A stretch of DNA of 64,000 bases from Falsihalocynthiibacter halioticoli (GCF_025802015.1 NZ_JAOYFC010000002.1:186001-250000), one strand, 5' to 3'. Counted from the stretch's first letter, positions 17,997 to 26,446 are shown. Made by a program: numbers and translations. Notes: generated by a model from the letters alone, not told the origin.

Positions 17997-18467
17997 TTAT
18001 GCCTCATCATTTTGCTCACCAATCCATCGCTGGGGGCCCGATCCATGCGCAGCAAGAGCGTCGTCCGCATTGTAGAGAGGGCAGTTTTCAAGCGATAGGC
18101 ATCCACATCCGATACAGTGATCAAGCTGGTCGCGCAGCTTCTCCATCAAGGCAATCTTCTCGGTAAGGAGCGCCTTCCATGGCTCCGCAGCCTCCGCCCA
18201 ATCATCCGCTTTGATCACGCGATCTTGGGGCAAGCCTCCGAGCACTTCCTTGATGGTCGACAGGGGCAAACCAACCGATTGTGCCACACGAACGATAGCA
18301 AGTTTTCGGAGCTCCCCGCGATTGAATCGCCTGTGGTTGGCATCTGTCCGCCAGCTCTCGATCAGCCCTTCGGCCTCGTAGTAATGCACCGTTGAAACGG
18401 GCACGCCTGCGCGCTTTGCGAAGTCCCCGACGGAAAGATCGTTCGGCTTTATCCGTTGCGCGGCCAC
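17997..18467 (-). CDS. soxR: Redox-sensitive transcriptional activator SoxR
   Basis: A 156-residue MerR-family regulator. The N-terminal winged helix carries LSVGDFAKRAGVPVSTVHYYE (10-30), followed by a long dimer helix. Cysteines at 118, 121, 123 and 129 in CIGCGCLSLENC match the [2Fe-2S] cluster ligands of E. coli SoxR (119, 122, 124, 130) almost position for position. Oxidation of the cluster by redox-cycling compounds or NO activates transcription. The start appears to be GTG at 18465-18467, 14 bases after the HU-like gene, with a weak ribosome site. No divergent soxS or efflux target lies beside it. Confidence 0.93.
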   Translation of the reverse strand: MAAQRIKPNDLSVGDFAKRAGVPVSTVHYYEAEGLIESWRTDANHRRFNRGELRKLAIVRVAQSVGLPLSTIKEVLGGLPQDRVIKADDWAEAAEPWKALLTEKIALMEKLRDQLDHCIGCGCLSLENCPLYNADDALAAHGSGPQRWIGEQNDEA

Positions 18468-18481
18468 CCTACCCGCACCGC

Positions 18482-18817
18482 CTAGGCCGTTTTATGCTTC
18501 GGCTGCCGAACGCGACATACGTAAACGTCGGCATTCGGCTGCTCGTTCTTCTTCTTCACAACAAGCTTGCCGAAAGGCTGCAGGTTGAGGTCTTCGCCAG
18601 CGGCCAAAGCTTCGCCTAGAACAGCCAGAGCCGCTTCCACCGACGGCTTTACATCACGTTTCTTTAGCCCTGATTTCACAACACAGCGTTCAATGAACTC
18701 TTTCTTTTTCAAGACAACAGTTGGAGCGGTGTCCTCTGAAACCTTCTCAACCGGTACTTCTGGCGCCGTAGCTTTTGGCGCTGCGGTTTTCGATGTCTTG
18801 CGGGGTTTTGTTGTCAT
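18482..18817 (-). CDS. HU-family DNA-binding protein with N-terminal extension
   Basis: A 111-residue nucleoid-type protein. Residues 1-35 are a disordered Lys/Thr/Ala/Pro leader (MTTKPRKTSKTAAPKA). An HU/IHF-like fold follows: helices LKKKEFIERCVVKSGLKKRD and VEAALAVLGEALAAGE, then a beta strand with LQPFGKLVVKKKN. It is more divergent than canonical HU and belongs to a second HU-like family common in Rhodobacteraceae. It probably leads a transcript with soxR and the histidine phosphatase. Confidence 0.8.
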   Translation of the reverse strand: MTTKPRKTSKTAAPKATAPEVPVEKVSEDTAPTVVLKKKEFIERCVVKSGLKKRDVKPSVEAALAVLGEALAAGEDLNLQPFGKLVVKKKNEQPNADVYVCRVRQPKHKTA

Positions 18818-18885
18818 TTTTCCGGTCCGGCTGTTGGAGTTGTCTGCAGGTTAGGACATCGCCCTGCGTTTCACCATGCCTTGCA

Positions 18886-18923
18886 TAGAAAAAGGGCGCC
18901 TCCCGGATCGGGAAACGCCCTTT
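18886..18923 (-). terminator. Intrinsic terminator after lon
   Basis: An eight-bp stem (AAAGGGCG with CGCCCTTT) extended by an inner CCCG/CGGG pair; read on the minus strand it is followed by TTTTT. It begins about 18 bases after the lon stop and insulates lon from the HU-like gene. Confidence 0.85.
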
Positions 18924-18940
18924 CGCTCTAAATAGTCTGT

Positions 18941-21352
18941 TTAGTGGGCCGTTACATGGCCACCTTCGCCACCTTTTGAAGCGCTCGCAGCGAGGCGTGC
19001 GGCCTCTTCTGCTTCTTCGTCCCAAACGATAGCTTCAGGCTCGGACACTAAAGCGTGCTTCAGAACATCGTTCACATGGCGTACGGGAATGATGGTCAGC
19101 CCATCTTTCACGTTGTCCGGGATATCGGCCAGATCCTTCTCGTTCTCATGCGGGATAAGAACGGTCTTGATACCACCCCGAAGCGCAGCGAGGAGCTTCT
19201 CTTTGAGGCCACCAATCGCCAGCACATTGCCGCGCAGAGTAACCTCACCGGTCATGGCGATGTCTTTCTTAACGGGAATACCCGTCAGCACCGATACAAT
19301 CGACGTCACCATTCCAACACCGGCACTCGGTCCATCTTTTGGCGTTGCGCCTTCTGGAACGTGAACGTGGATATCGACCTTTTCAAAGACAGGTGGCTTT
19401 ACGCCAATCTCTGGGCTGATCGAACGAACAAAGCTGCTGGCGGCATCGATGCTCTCTTTCATCACATCGCCGAGCTTACCCGTTGTTTTCATGCGACCTT
19501 TGCCTGGAAGTTTCAGCGCCTCAATCGACAGCAAATCGCCGCCAACGCTTGTCCATGCAAGGCCGGTCACAACGCCCACTTGGTCCTCTTCTTCGGCGAG
19601 GCCATAGCGGAAACGCTTAACCCCGAGATAATCCTCAAGATTGTCGCTGGTGATCCGTACCACATCGTCTTTCTTACGAATGATCTGGGTAACAGCTTTA
19701 CGGGCCAGCTTTGCCAACTCGCGCTCGAGGTTCCGCACACCTGCTTCGCGGGTGTAGTACCGCAAGATATCGGTGAGCGCCTCGTCAGTGATCTCGAACT
19801 CGCCCTTCTTGAGGCCATGCGCTTTGATCTGTTTGTTGATCAAGTGCTGTTTGGCGATCTCGGTTTTCTCGTCCTCGGTGTAACCCGCAAGCGGAATGAT
19901 CTCCATCCGGTCAAGAAGCGGACCTGGCATGTTATAGCTGTTCGAGGTGGTGAGGAACATCACATCCGACAGATCGTATTCCACTTCAAGATAGTGGTCC
20001 ACGAAGGTCGAGTTCTGTTCTGGATCAAGCACTTCAAGCATTGCTGACGCAGGGTCGCCACGGAAGTCCTGACCCATTTTGTCGATCTCATCGAGCAGAA
20101 TGAGCGGGTTCGTGGTTTTCGCCTTTTTCAGAGCCTGAATAATCTTGCCGGGCATCGAACCGATATAAGTCCGGCGGTGGCCACGGATTTCGCTTTCATC
20201 GCGCACACCACCGAGGCTGATGCGGATAAACTCACGACCCGTCGCAGCGGCAACCGATTTCCCGAGGCTGGTTTTACCCACGCCGGGAGGTCCAACGAGG
20301 CACATGATTGGCCCCTTGAGCTTTTTGCTGCGCTGCTGAACGGCGAGGTACTCGACAATCCGCTCTTTCACCTTCTCAAGACCGTAGTGATCGTCGTCGA
20401 GGATTTTCTCGGCGCGGCTAAGGTCTTTTTTCACGCGGCTGCGCACACCCCACGGGATGGACAGCATCCAGTCGAGATAGTTCCGTACGACGGTGGCTTC
20501 AGCGCTCATCGGGCCCATATTCTTGAGCTTTTTAAGCTCGCTCTCGGCCTTTTCGCGCGCTTCTTTTGAAAGCTTGGTTTCTGCAATCCGCGCCTCAAGT
20601 TCCAGAATCTCGTTCTGGTCCTCTTCGCCATCGCCGAGTTCCTTCTGAATGGCTTTCATTTGCTCATTCAGGTAATACTCGCGCTGGGTACGCTCCATTT
20701 GGGTTTTGACGCGGGTTTTGATCTTCTTCTCAACCTGAAGAACAGACATCTCGCCCTGCATCAGGCCATAGACCTTCTCAAGACGCACATCGACAGGAAG
20801 CGTTTCAAGAAGCTCCTGCTTCTGTTCAACTTCAATCCCCAGATGCCCCGCCACAAGATCAGCCAGTTTGGCGCTTTCGGTGGCTTCGGATACGGCGGCA
20901 AGCGCCTCTTCGGGGATGTTCTTCTTGATCTTGGCGTAGCGTTCAAACTCTTCGCCAACCGACCGCACGAGGGCTTCGATCAGATCGGCCTCCCCCGGTG
21001 TTTCCTCAAGAAGCTCTGCGTTGGCTTCGAAGAACTGGTCATTTTCGATGTAGTCGGTGATACGTACCCGCTGAATGCCTTCGACAAGCACCTTCACGGT
21101 TCCGTCGGGCAACTTCAAAAGCTGCAGCACATTGGCAAGAACGCCAGTACGGTAAATGCCATCGCTTTCGGGATCGTCCACAGACGGGTCAATCTGGCTC
21201 GACAGCAGGATATGTTTATCATCCGCCATCACCTCTTCGAGGGCGCGGACTGATTTTTCACGGCCCACAAACAGCGGCACGATCATATGGGGGAAAACCA
21301 CAATATCGCGCAGCGGCAGGACTGGATAAGATGAATTGAGTTGCTCGTGCAT
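18941..21352 (-). CDS. lon: ATP-dependent protease Lon
   Basis: Cytosolic AAA+ serine protease that degrades misfolded and short-lived regulatory proteins. The 803-residue protein has the N-terminal substrate domain starting YPVLPLRDIVVFPHM, a coiled coil around 190-250, Walker A GPPGVGKTSLGKS near 350 and Walker B ILLDEIDKMG near 415. The Ser-Lys protease domain has the serine in DGPSAGVGM near 677 and the lysine in GGLKEKLLAA about 43 residues later. The ATG at 21350-21352 is preceded by AAGGAAAG; an in-frame extension of 16 residues is rejected. A 387-bp spacer lies upstream. Confidence 0.96.
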   Translation of the reverse strand: MHEQLNSSYPVLPLRDIVVFPHMIVPLFVGREKSVRALEEVMADDKHILLSSQIDPSVDDPESDGIYRTGVLANVLQLLKLPDGTVKVLVEGIQRVRITDYIENDQFFEANAELLEETPGEADLIEALVRSVGEEFERYAKIKKNIPEEALAAVSEATESAKLADLVAGHLGIEVEQKQELLETLPVDVRLEKVYGLMQGEMSVLQVEKKIKTRVKTQMERTQREYYLNEQMKAIQKELGDGEEDQNEILELEARIAETKLSKEAREKAESELKKLKNMGPMSAEATVVRNYLDWMLSIPWGVRSRVKKDLSRAEKILDDDHYGLEKVKERIVEYLAVQQRSKKLKGPIMCLVGPPGVGKTSLGKSVAAATGREFIRISLGGVRDESEIRGHRRTYIGSMPGKIIQALKKAKTTNPLILLDEIDKMGQDFRGDPASAMLEVLDPEQNSTFVDHYLEVEYDLSDVMFLTTSNSYNMPGPLLDRMEIIPLAGYTEDEKTEIAKQHLINKQIKAHGLKKGEFEITDEALTDILRYYTREAGVRNLERELAKLARKAVTQIIRKKDDVVRITSDNLEDYLGVKRFRYGLAEEEDQVGVVTGLAWTSVGGDLLSIEALKLPGKGRMKTTGKLGDVMKESIDAASSFVRSISPEIGVKPPVFEKVDIHVHVPEGATPKDGPSAGVGMVTSIVSVLTGIPVKKDIAMTGEVTLRGNVLAIGGLKEKLLAALRGGIKTVLIPHENEKDLADIPDNVKDGLTIIPVRHVNDVLKHALVSEPEAIVWDEEAEEAARLAASASKGGEGGHVTAH

Positions 21353-21739
21353 GCTCTTTCCTTGTTTTTGGCAAGAAGGAGCGATCCCGCTTGGCGGCAA
21401 TCATGTCCTTCTCCGGCTCGGAAAATATAGGTGGGGGCCTGTCCCACGCCTTTCAACCATCGCGCCGTTTGGATGGGTGTAACAATGCCTGCCCGAAACA
21501 TCGAGAGCAAGGAAGGAATCGCCCAAATTTGCCCGTAATCGCGTGTTGTTTGTTAAGTGTTTGGAGTCAAAACCATTCTTGAGGAGGTAATTGTTTACCG
21601 AGCACACAGATTCAGGCGATTTTAGGCGTTCTGACGCGCAGAATCGGCAGGGTTTCTATGCCGAAAACGTGAAGAGAGCGCGGCGCATACTGGATATATC
21701 TTGTGGCTCGGCGCCCAAATCCATCCATATCTGGACACC
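21353..21739. other. 387-bp spacer between lon and tgt
   Basis: This is the longest non-coding stretch in the window. It should hold the lon promoter (see 21429-21456). It also contains GAGGAGG at 21581-21587 on the plus strand, three bases before a TTG that opens a 50-codon frame (21591-21743) ending at the tgt stop; whether that is translated is uncertain. I see no tRNA or known RNA family here. Confidence 0.6.
21429..21456 (-). promoter_or_regulatory. Candidate heat-shock (RpoH-type) promoter of lon
   Basis: On the minus strand TTGAAA (21456-21451) is followed after 15 bases by CCCACCT (21435-21429). This resembles the sigma-32 pattern CTTGAAA / CCCATNT with one or two mismatches and a spacer at the long end of the range. 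It lies about 75 bases before the lon ATG. The match is suggestive only. Confidence 0.3.
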
Positions 21740-22867
21740 CTAAAGCGGCTCGATATCACCGTTTGCGCGTTCCTCGTGGAACGTTTTTTGGAACTCGGCA
21801 AATGTTCCTGCGGCGATAGCGTCGCGCATTCCCTGCATCAAGTCTTGATAATATTGCAGGTTGTGCCACGTCAGGAGCATTCCGGAAATCATCTCTTGTG
21901 CGCGGAAAACATGGTGCAAGTAGGCACGCGAGTAGTTCCGACATGCCGGACAGCTACAAGCTTCATCAAGCGGTCGTGGATCATCTGCGTGACGCGCGTT
22001 TTTGATGTTCACAACACCTTTTCGCGTAAAGAGCTGTCCCGTGCGGCCAGAGCGGCTCGGCAAAACGCAATCCATCATATCAATCCCGCGGGCGACAGCC
22101 CCGACGATATCATCAGGTTTACCCACGCCCATAAGGTAACGCGGCTTATCCTCAGGAAGCATATCAGGCGCATAATCCAGCACGCCAAACATGGCCTCTT
22201 GCCCTTCACCAACAGCAAGACCGCCCACGGCATATCCCTCAAAGCCGATCTCGCGCAGCTTTTCCGCGCTTTCGGCACGCAACTCTTGGGTCACGCCCCC
22301 CTGTTGGATGCCAAAGAGCGCATGACCAGGCCGATCGCCAAAAGCATCACGGCTGCGCTGCGCCCATCGCATCGACATCCGCATAGAGGCCGCAACCTCC
22401 TCTTCGCTGGCGGGCAGCGCAGGGCATTCGTCAAAACACATGACGATATCGCTTCCAAGAAGCTTCTGAATTTCCATTGAGCGCTCGGGCGTCAGCATGT
22501 GTTTGCTGCCGTCGATATGCGAGGAAAACTTAACGCCCTCCTCACTCATCTTGCGTAATCCGGCAAGGCTCATAACCTGAAACCCGCCACTGTCGGTCAG
22601 GATCGGCTTTTGCCAGTTCATGAACTTGTGCAACCCACCAAGGCGGTCGATCCGCTCTGCGGTTGGGCGCAACATGAGGTGATAGGTATTCCCAAGCAAA
22701 ATATCCGCGCCCGTTGCCGCGACGCTCTCTGGCAGCATTGCCTTAACAGTAGCTGCTGTGCCGACCGGCATAAACGCAGGCGTGCGAATATCCCCGCGCG
22801 GGGTCGAGATCAAACCGGTGCGGGCCTTGCCGTCAGTTGCGGCGAGTTCAAAGGAAAATTTGCTCAT
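21740..22867 (-). CDS. tgt: Queuine / preQ1 tRNA-guanine transglycosylase
   Basis: Tgt swaps guanine-34 for preQ1 in tRNAs with GUN anticodons (Asp, Asn, His, Tyr) on the way to queuosine. The 375-residue protein has the (beta/alpha)8 fold. Visible are the N-terminal TRTPAFMPVGT-type segment (RGDIRTPAFMPVGTAATVKA), the substrate-binding DSGGFQVMSLAGLRK near 92-106, YAVGGLAVGE, and the C-terminal zinc motif CSCPACRNYSRAYLHH. It follows phhB by 48 bases in the same direction. A GC-only hairpin directly abuts its ATG, noted separately. Confidence 0.96.
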   Translation of the reverse strand: MSKFSFELAATDGKARTGLISTPRGDIRTPAFMPVGTAATVKAMLPESVAATGADILLGNTYHLMLRPTAERIDRLGGLHKFMNWQKPILTDSGGFQVMSLAGLRKMSEEGVKFSSHIDGSKHMLTPERSMEIQKLLGSDIVMCFDECPALPASEEEVAASMRMSMRWAQRSRDAFGDRPGHALFGIQQGGVTQELRAESAEKLREIGFEGYAVGGLAVGEGQEAMFGVLDYAPDMLPEDKPRYLMGVGKPDDIVGAVARGIDMMDCVLPSRSGRTGQLFTRKGVVNIKNARHADDPRPLDEACSCPACRNYSRAYLHHVFRAQEMISGMLLTWHNLQYYQDLMQGMRDAIAAGTFAEFQKTFHEERANGDIEPL

Positions 22868-22890
22868 GGCCGCCGCATACGACAGCGGCC
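22868..22890 (-). promoter_or_regulatory. Hairpin abutting the tgt start codon
   Basis: GGCCGC (22868-22873) and GCGGCC (22885-22890) form a six-bp all-GC stem with an 11-base loop, ending at the base before the tgt ATG. On the minus strand no strong Shine-Dalgarno is visible outside the stem and no T-run follows, so a translational rather than terminating role is likely. Confidence 0.4.
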
Positions 22891-22915
22891 AGAAAAATGC
22901 AAATACCCGTTGGCG

Positions 22916-23263
22916 TTACTTTGCCAACATGGCATCGAACTTGGCCGCGCAAATGAAATCATTTTCGCTCAACCCATCGATTGCATGGGTGGTGAACGTC
23001 ACGCTGCAATAGCCCCACCCGAAGGCAATATCGGGATGATGGCCCTGCTGATCGCCAAGAAACGCTGCGAGATTGGCGGTATAGGTGGCTTTTGCGAAAC
23101 CTTTGAACTCAAGGCGACGCTTTAGAAACTTAGCATCTCCAGACAGCTCCCAACCGTCATCAAGTTGCTTCATCAGCGCCTTTGCTTCGGTTTCGGTTAG
23201 TGCCGGAACGCCCCCTTCGCAGGGCACGCAATTCTTGTCTCCCAATAGGCAAACTTCTGTCAT
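22916..23263 (-). CDS. phhB: Pterin-4a-carbinolamine dehydratase
   Basis: PhhB dehydrates the 4a-hydroxy-tetrahydropterin left by phenylalanine hydroxylase, recycling the cofactor. The 115-residue protein contains the DCoH fold with KGFAKATYTANLAAFLGDQQGHHPDIAFGWGYCSVTFTTH-type segments; the paired histidines in GHHPD (about 76-80) and the later TTHAIDGLSENDF are the active-site signature. An N-terminal Cys-containing stretch (VCLLGDKNCVPCEGG) is usual in proteobacterial forms. It follows phhA by 15 bases, forming the expected phhAB pair. Confidence 0.93.
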   Translation of the reverse strand: MTEVCLLGDKNCVPCEGGVPALTETEAKALMKQLDDGWELSGDAKFLKRRLEFKGFAKATYTANLAAFLGDQQGHHPDIAFGWGYCSVTFTTHAIDGLSENDFICAAKFDAMLAK

Positions 23264-23278
23264 TGTTCTCTCCTGCTT

Positions 23279-24073
23279 TTACGCGTCTGTTTTCTCTGGA
23301 TAAGTCGGTGCAAACAAGCCGAGCGACTGGGCCTCTCGCACATCGGTGAGCAAGTCCCGTTCGGACATCGCAACCAGATCATCAATCGCATCTACAACAT
23401 AGTATATCGGCTGATGGATATCGATGCGATACGGCGTTCGCAGCACATCCAGAATTCGGAATTCCCGCCGCTCAGGCGCGTCAGATACCACCGCATGGGG
23501 AAGTTCTGTAGGCGAGGACGCAAGCCCAGACCCCATCCCCTTCACCGCGCCATCTTCGAGAAGAAGACCAAATTCGACCGAAAACCAGTAAAGCCGGATC
23601 AACCAGCTATAGTCCTTTTTCTCGGCCTTCAGCCCAGCCTTACCAATCGCCTCCGACACCGCAGCGATACGTGGATCAGTCAGAAGGGGCGTGTGGCCGA
23701 ATATCTCGTGAAAAATATCCGGCTCTTCGATGTAGTCAAAATCCTTCCGGCTGCGGATAAACGAAGCCGCTGGAAAGGTTTTTTCTGCCAGCATCCCAAA
23801 AAACCGGCCAAAGCCAATCAATGCAGGTACAGGCGCAACCTTCCAGCCAGTGAGCTTGCCAAGCCTCTCAGAAATCTCACAACATTGCGGTACACGCGTT
23901 TTCGGCATGTCGAGTTTGGTGAGGCCGTTCAGATAAACTTGCGACATATGCGCCGCGACACCGCTTTCTTGGGCCGCATAGAGATCGGCCCAAACGCTGT
24001 CTTCTTCGGGTGTGTAGTAAATCCGCCCCGCTTCATCGGGTAGTTTCGCGATATACGCGCTCTGTTTTCCCAT
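23279..24073 (-). CDS. phhA: Phenylalanine 4-monooxygenase
   Basis: Non-heme iron, tetrahydropterin-dependent enzyme converting phenylalanine to tyrosine. The 264-residue protein is the compact bacterial catalytic domain. Iron ligands are visible in PDIFHEIFGHTPLL (two histidines, about 125-136) and in YWFSVEFGLL (glutamate). The ATG at 24071-24073 has AGGAGG seven bases upstream, which decides the start over an in-frame ATG eight codons earlier. Divergent from an Lrp-type regulator that probably controls it, as in other phhAB loci. Confidence 0.94.
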   Translation of the reverse strand: MGKQSAYIAKLPDEAGRIYYTPEEDSVWADLYAAQESGVAAHMSQVYLNGLTKLDMPKTRVPQCCEISERLGKLTGWKVAPVPALIGFGRFFGMLAEKTFPAASFIRSRKDFDYIEEPDIFHEIFGHTPLLTDPRIAAVSEAIGKAGLKAEKKDYSWLIRLYWFSVEFGLLLEDGAVKGMGSGLASSPTELPHAVVSDAPERREFRILDVLRTPYRIDIHQPIYYVVDAIDDLVAMSERDLLTDVREAQSLGLFAPTYPEKTDA

Positions 24074-24131
24074 CACCAAGCCTCCTCTTTTTGGCATTCG
24101 TCCTGCATTGGAATGGTCCCACGAGATTTCA

Positions 24132-24144
24132 GAAAAATTATTTC
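24132..24144. promoter_or_regulatory. AT-rich dyad between phhA and the Lrp-type gene
   Basis: GAAA-N5-TTTC, a short perfect inverted repeat in an AT-rich block, lies in the 137-bp divergent spacer. It suits an Lrp/AsnC binding site but is short. Confidence 0.3.
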
Positions 24145-24210
24145 AACTTTCGGCGCAGAAGTGCGATTGTTGGCATGAGATTCTAATTTGCTCGCAAATC
24201 TGGAGAATTC

Positions 24211-24684
24211 ATGCCCGACAGCACACTCGACTCTTTTGACCGATCCATCTTGCGCACCCTACAAAATGACGGGAAAGCTTCAGTTCAGGATTTGGCAACG
24301 GCTGCCAATATGTCCACGTCCCCTTGCTGGCGTAGAGTTAGAAAACTTGAAGAAAACGGCACAATTTCGAAATATGTCGCGCTGCTCGATGCGAAAAAGG
24401 TCGGGCTGGGAACTCAGGCGTATGTTCATATCTCTCTGCTTGATCACAAGGAAACGACGATCATTGCCTTTGACAGGTTTGTTTCAAAAGAGGAGCAAAT
24501 TGTAGAATGCTGTTCCATCACGGGTTCGGATGATTACCTCCTCAAGATCGTGGCCCGAGACCCCGAAGACCTTGAAGCCTTTCTGATGCAGCGTGTCTTG
24601 GCGCTCGGGATTGTGCGTTCGTCAACCACGCATTTTGTGCTGCGCCAGAAAAAACAAAGCACAGCCCTGCCCCTCAACCTTTGA
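24211..24684 (+). CDS. Lrp/AsnC family regulator next to phhA
   Basis: A 157-residue regulator. The helix-turn-helix (LDSFDRSILRTLQNDGKASV, then LATAANMSTSPCWRRVRKLEENG) fills 6-55. The ligand-binding RAM domain (about 70-150) includes ITGSDDYLLKIVARDPEDLEAF. Divergence from phhA over 137 bp points to control of phenylalanine catabolism in response to an aromatic amino acid; this is inference from position. The ATG at 24211 follows GGAG. Confidence 0.88.
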   Translation: MPDSTLDSFDRSILRTLQNDGKASVQDLATAANMSTSPCWRRVRKLEENGTISKYVALLDAKKVGLGTQAYVHISLLDHKETTIIAFDRFVSKEEQIVECCSITGSDDYLLKIVARDPEDLEAFLMQRVLALGIVRSSTTHFVLRQKKQSTALPLNL

Positions 24685-24799
24685 TACCGTGCGGACGGGC
24701 CAAAAAATAACGACAGAGTGACAAGGTGACGCTTAAGGGCCTCTGGACGTTTCCGCGCCATATCCTTATATCTTTGGTCAACTATTGAACGAGGCCCCA

Positions 24800-25165
24800 A
24801 TGGACACCACACCGCAAGCCCCGATTGAAGGCGCCCCTTTGATCAAGCCAAGCACAAACGACCACGCGCTTTACGACACAATCGTTGAAGCCTGCCGTAC
24901 CGTTTATGATCCGGAAATTCCGGTTAACATTTTTGATCTCGGCCTGATCTATACAATTGAAATCAATGACGAAAGCGACGTTTCAATCATCATGTCGCTG
25001 ACGGCTCCTGGCTGTCCTGTGGCCGGCGAGATGCCCGGCTGGGTTGCCGAAGCAATTGAACCTCTGCCCGGTGTTAAATCAGTGGCCGTTGAGCTCACGT
25101 GGGAACCGCCGTGGGGTATGGAAATGATGTCTGACGAAGCGCGGCTTGAGCTTGGGTTTATGTAA
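24800..25165 (+). CDS. sufT: SUF system Fe-S maturation protein SufT (MIP18/DUF59 family)
   Basis: A 121-residue MIP18-family protein that helps mature iron-sulfur proteins. The DUF59 core shows DPEIPVNIFDLGLIY (about 43-57), SLTAPGCPVAGEMPG with the conserved cysteine (about 72-86) and the C-terminal LTWEPPWGMEMMSDEAR. The ATG at 24800 follows GAGG and is preferred to an in-frame TTG at 24785. It sits next to an A-type Fe-S carrier but away from the main suf operon, which is not in this window. Confidence 0.9.
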   Translation: MDTTPQAPIEGAPLIKPSTNDHALYDTIVEACRTVYDPEIPVNIFDLGLIYTIEINDESDVSIIMSLTAPGCPVAGEMPGWVAEAIEPLPGVKSVAVELTWEPPWGMEMMSDEARLELGFM

Positions 25166-25254
25166 CCCAGCCCGCGCAAACTCGCAGATTTACCTTGTGA
25201 AATTTTGGCGGCACCCCCATCTTTAGGGGGAAACACGCGCAAAGGACGATTTTG

Positions 25255-25620
25255 ATGTTCGGTATTCCCGGCAAACCAGCCCTGTCTCTGACACCTGCGG
25301 CGATCAAACAGATCACCCGCTTAATGGAGCGTGACGACTCCATGGGGCTGCGCATTGGCGTCAAAAAGGGCGGTTGCGCAGGCATGGAATACACGATGGA
25401 GTATGTCTCCGAAGTGAACCCCCATGACGAGGTGATCGAAGAAGGCGGCGCGCGCGTGATGATTGCGCCAATGGCGCAGATGTTCCTGTTTGGTACCGAG
25501 ATCGACTACGAGGTCTCGCTGCTTGAGTCTGGGTTCAAGTTCAACAACCCGAATGTGGTTGACGCTTGTGGATGCGGTGAATCCATCAAGTTTGCCGAGC
25601 CTGAAGCCGCTGATAAATAA
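25255..25620 (+). CDS. A-type iron-sulfur cluster carrier (SufA/ErpA/IscA family)
   Basis: A 121-residue Fe-S carrier that receives clusters from the SUF scaffold and passes them to target enzymes. The three cluster cysteines are in GVKKGGCAGMEY (about 43) and DACGCGES (about 107-109), as in all A-type carriers. AAAGGACG precedes the ATG at 25255. It lies 89 bases after sufT and is likely SufA-like. Which of the SufA, ErpA or IscA subtypes it is cannot be told from sequence alone. Confidence 0.9.
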   Translation: MFGIPGKPALSLTPAAIKQITRLMERDDSMGLRIGVKKGGCAGMEYTMEYVSEVNPHDEVIEEGGARVMIAPMAQMFLFGTEIDYEVSLLESGFKFNNPNVVDACGCGESIKFAEPEAADK

Positions 25621-25714
25621 CCTGCGGCGGCTTTCAATTTAATTCCTACCTTTCCTTGGCGTAATGAATACGTTACCCATCCGTGCGCCCAACAATTCAT
25701 GCACGGAGATCCGC

Positions 25715-26446
25715 ATGCGAAGAAAACTTGCCGCCGGAAACTGGAAAATGAACGGAACGCGCCCTGCCCTAGCAGAGCTTTCCAAACTCCAAACACCTGA
25801 AAACATTGATGTTCTGATTTGCCCTCCGGCGACGCTTGTTGCCCAAGCCGCCGAAACTCAAACCGTCGCAATCGGCGGGCAGGATTGTCACGCGGCACAA
25901 TCCGGCGCACATACGGGCGATATCTCTGCCGATATGCTGGCCGATGCGGGCGCAAGCTATGTGATTACCGGCCACTCGGAGCGCCGCACAGACCACGGTG
26001 AAAGCGACTCAACGATCGCCGCGAAATCTACTGCCGCATGGGACAGTGGGCTTGTTGCAGTTATCTGCATTGGTGAAACACTTGCAGAACGCGAAAGCGG
26101 CAAAACACTTGAAGTGATCGCAACACAGCTCGCCGGATCGGTGCCAGACGGCGCAACGGGCGAAAACACAGTGATCGCCTATGAACCGGTTTGGGCCATC
26201 GGCACAGGCCTGGTTCCAGAGCTTGTTCAGATCGCCGAAGTACATGATTTTATCCGTTCCGAACTCACGGCGCGGTTTGGCGCAGACATCGCTGGTGCTA
26301 TCCGGCTTCTGTACGGTGGCTCTGTGAAGCCTTCGAATGCGTCTGAAATTTTTGCAACGTCGAATGTTGACGGCGCACTCGTTGGCGGGGCCTCACTAAA
26401 GGCCGATGACTTCAACGGGATTATTGAGGCACTCGCCAAAGTCTAA
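25715..26446 (+). CDS. tpiA: Triose-phosphate isomerase
   Basis: TpiA interconverts dihydroxyacetone phosphate and glyceraldehyde 3-phosphate. The 243-residue TIM barrel keeps its catalytic residues: Lys11 in GNWKMNG, His near 88 in TGHSERR, and Glu near 155 in AYEPVWAIGTG, plus the phosphate loop LYGGSVKPSN. The ATG at 25715 follows GGAG. A dyad at 26467-26496 after the gene lacks a convincing T-run, so termination there is unclear. Confidence 0.96.
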   Translation: MRRKLAAGNWKMNGTRPALAELSKLQTPENIDVLICPPATLVAQAAETQTVAIGGQDCHAAQSGAHTGDISADMLADAGASYVITGHSERRTDHGESDSTIAAKSTAAWDSGLVAVICIGETLAERESGKTLEVIATQLAGSVPDGATGENTVIAYEPVWAIGTGLVPELVQIAEVHDFIRSELTARFGADIAGAIRLLYGGSVKPSNASEIFATSNVDGALVGGASLKADDFNGIIEALAKV

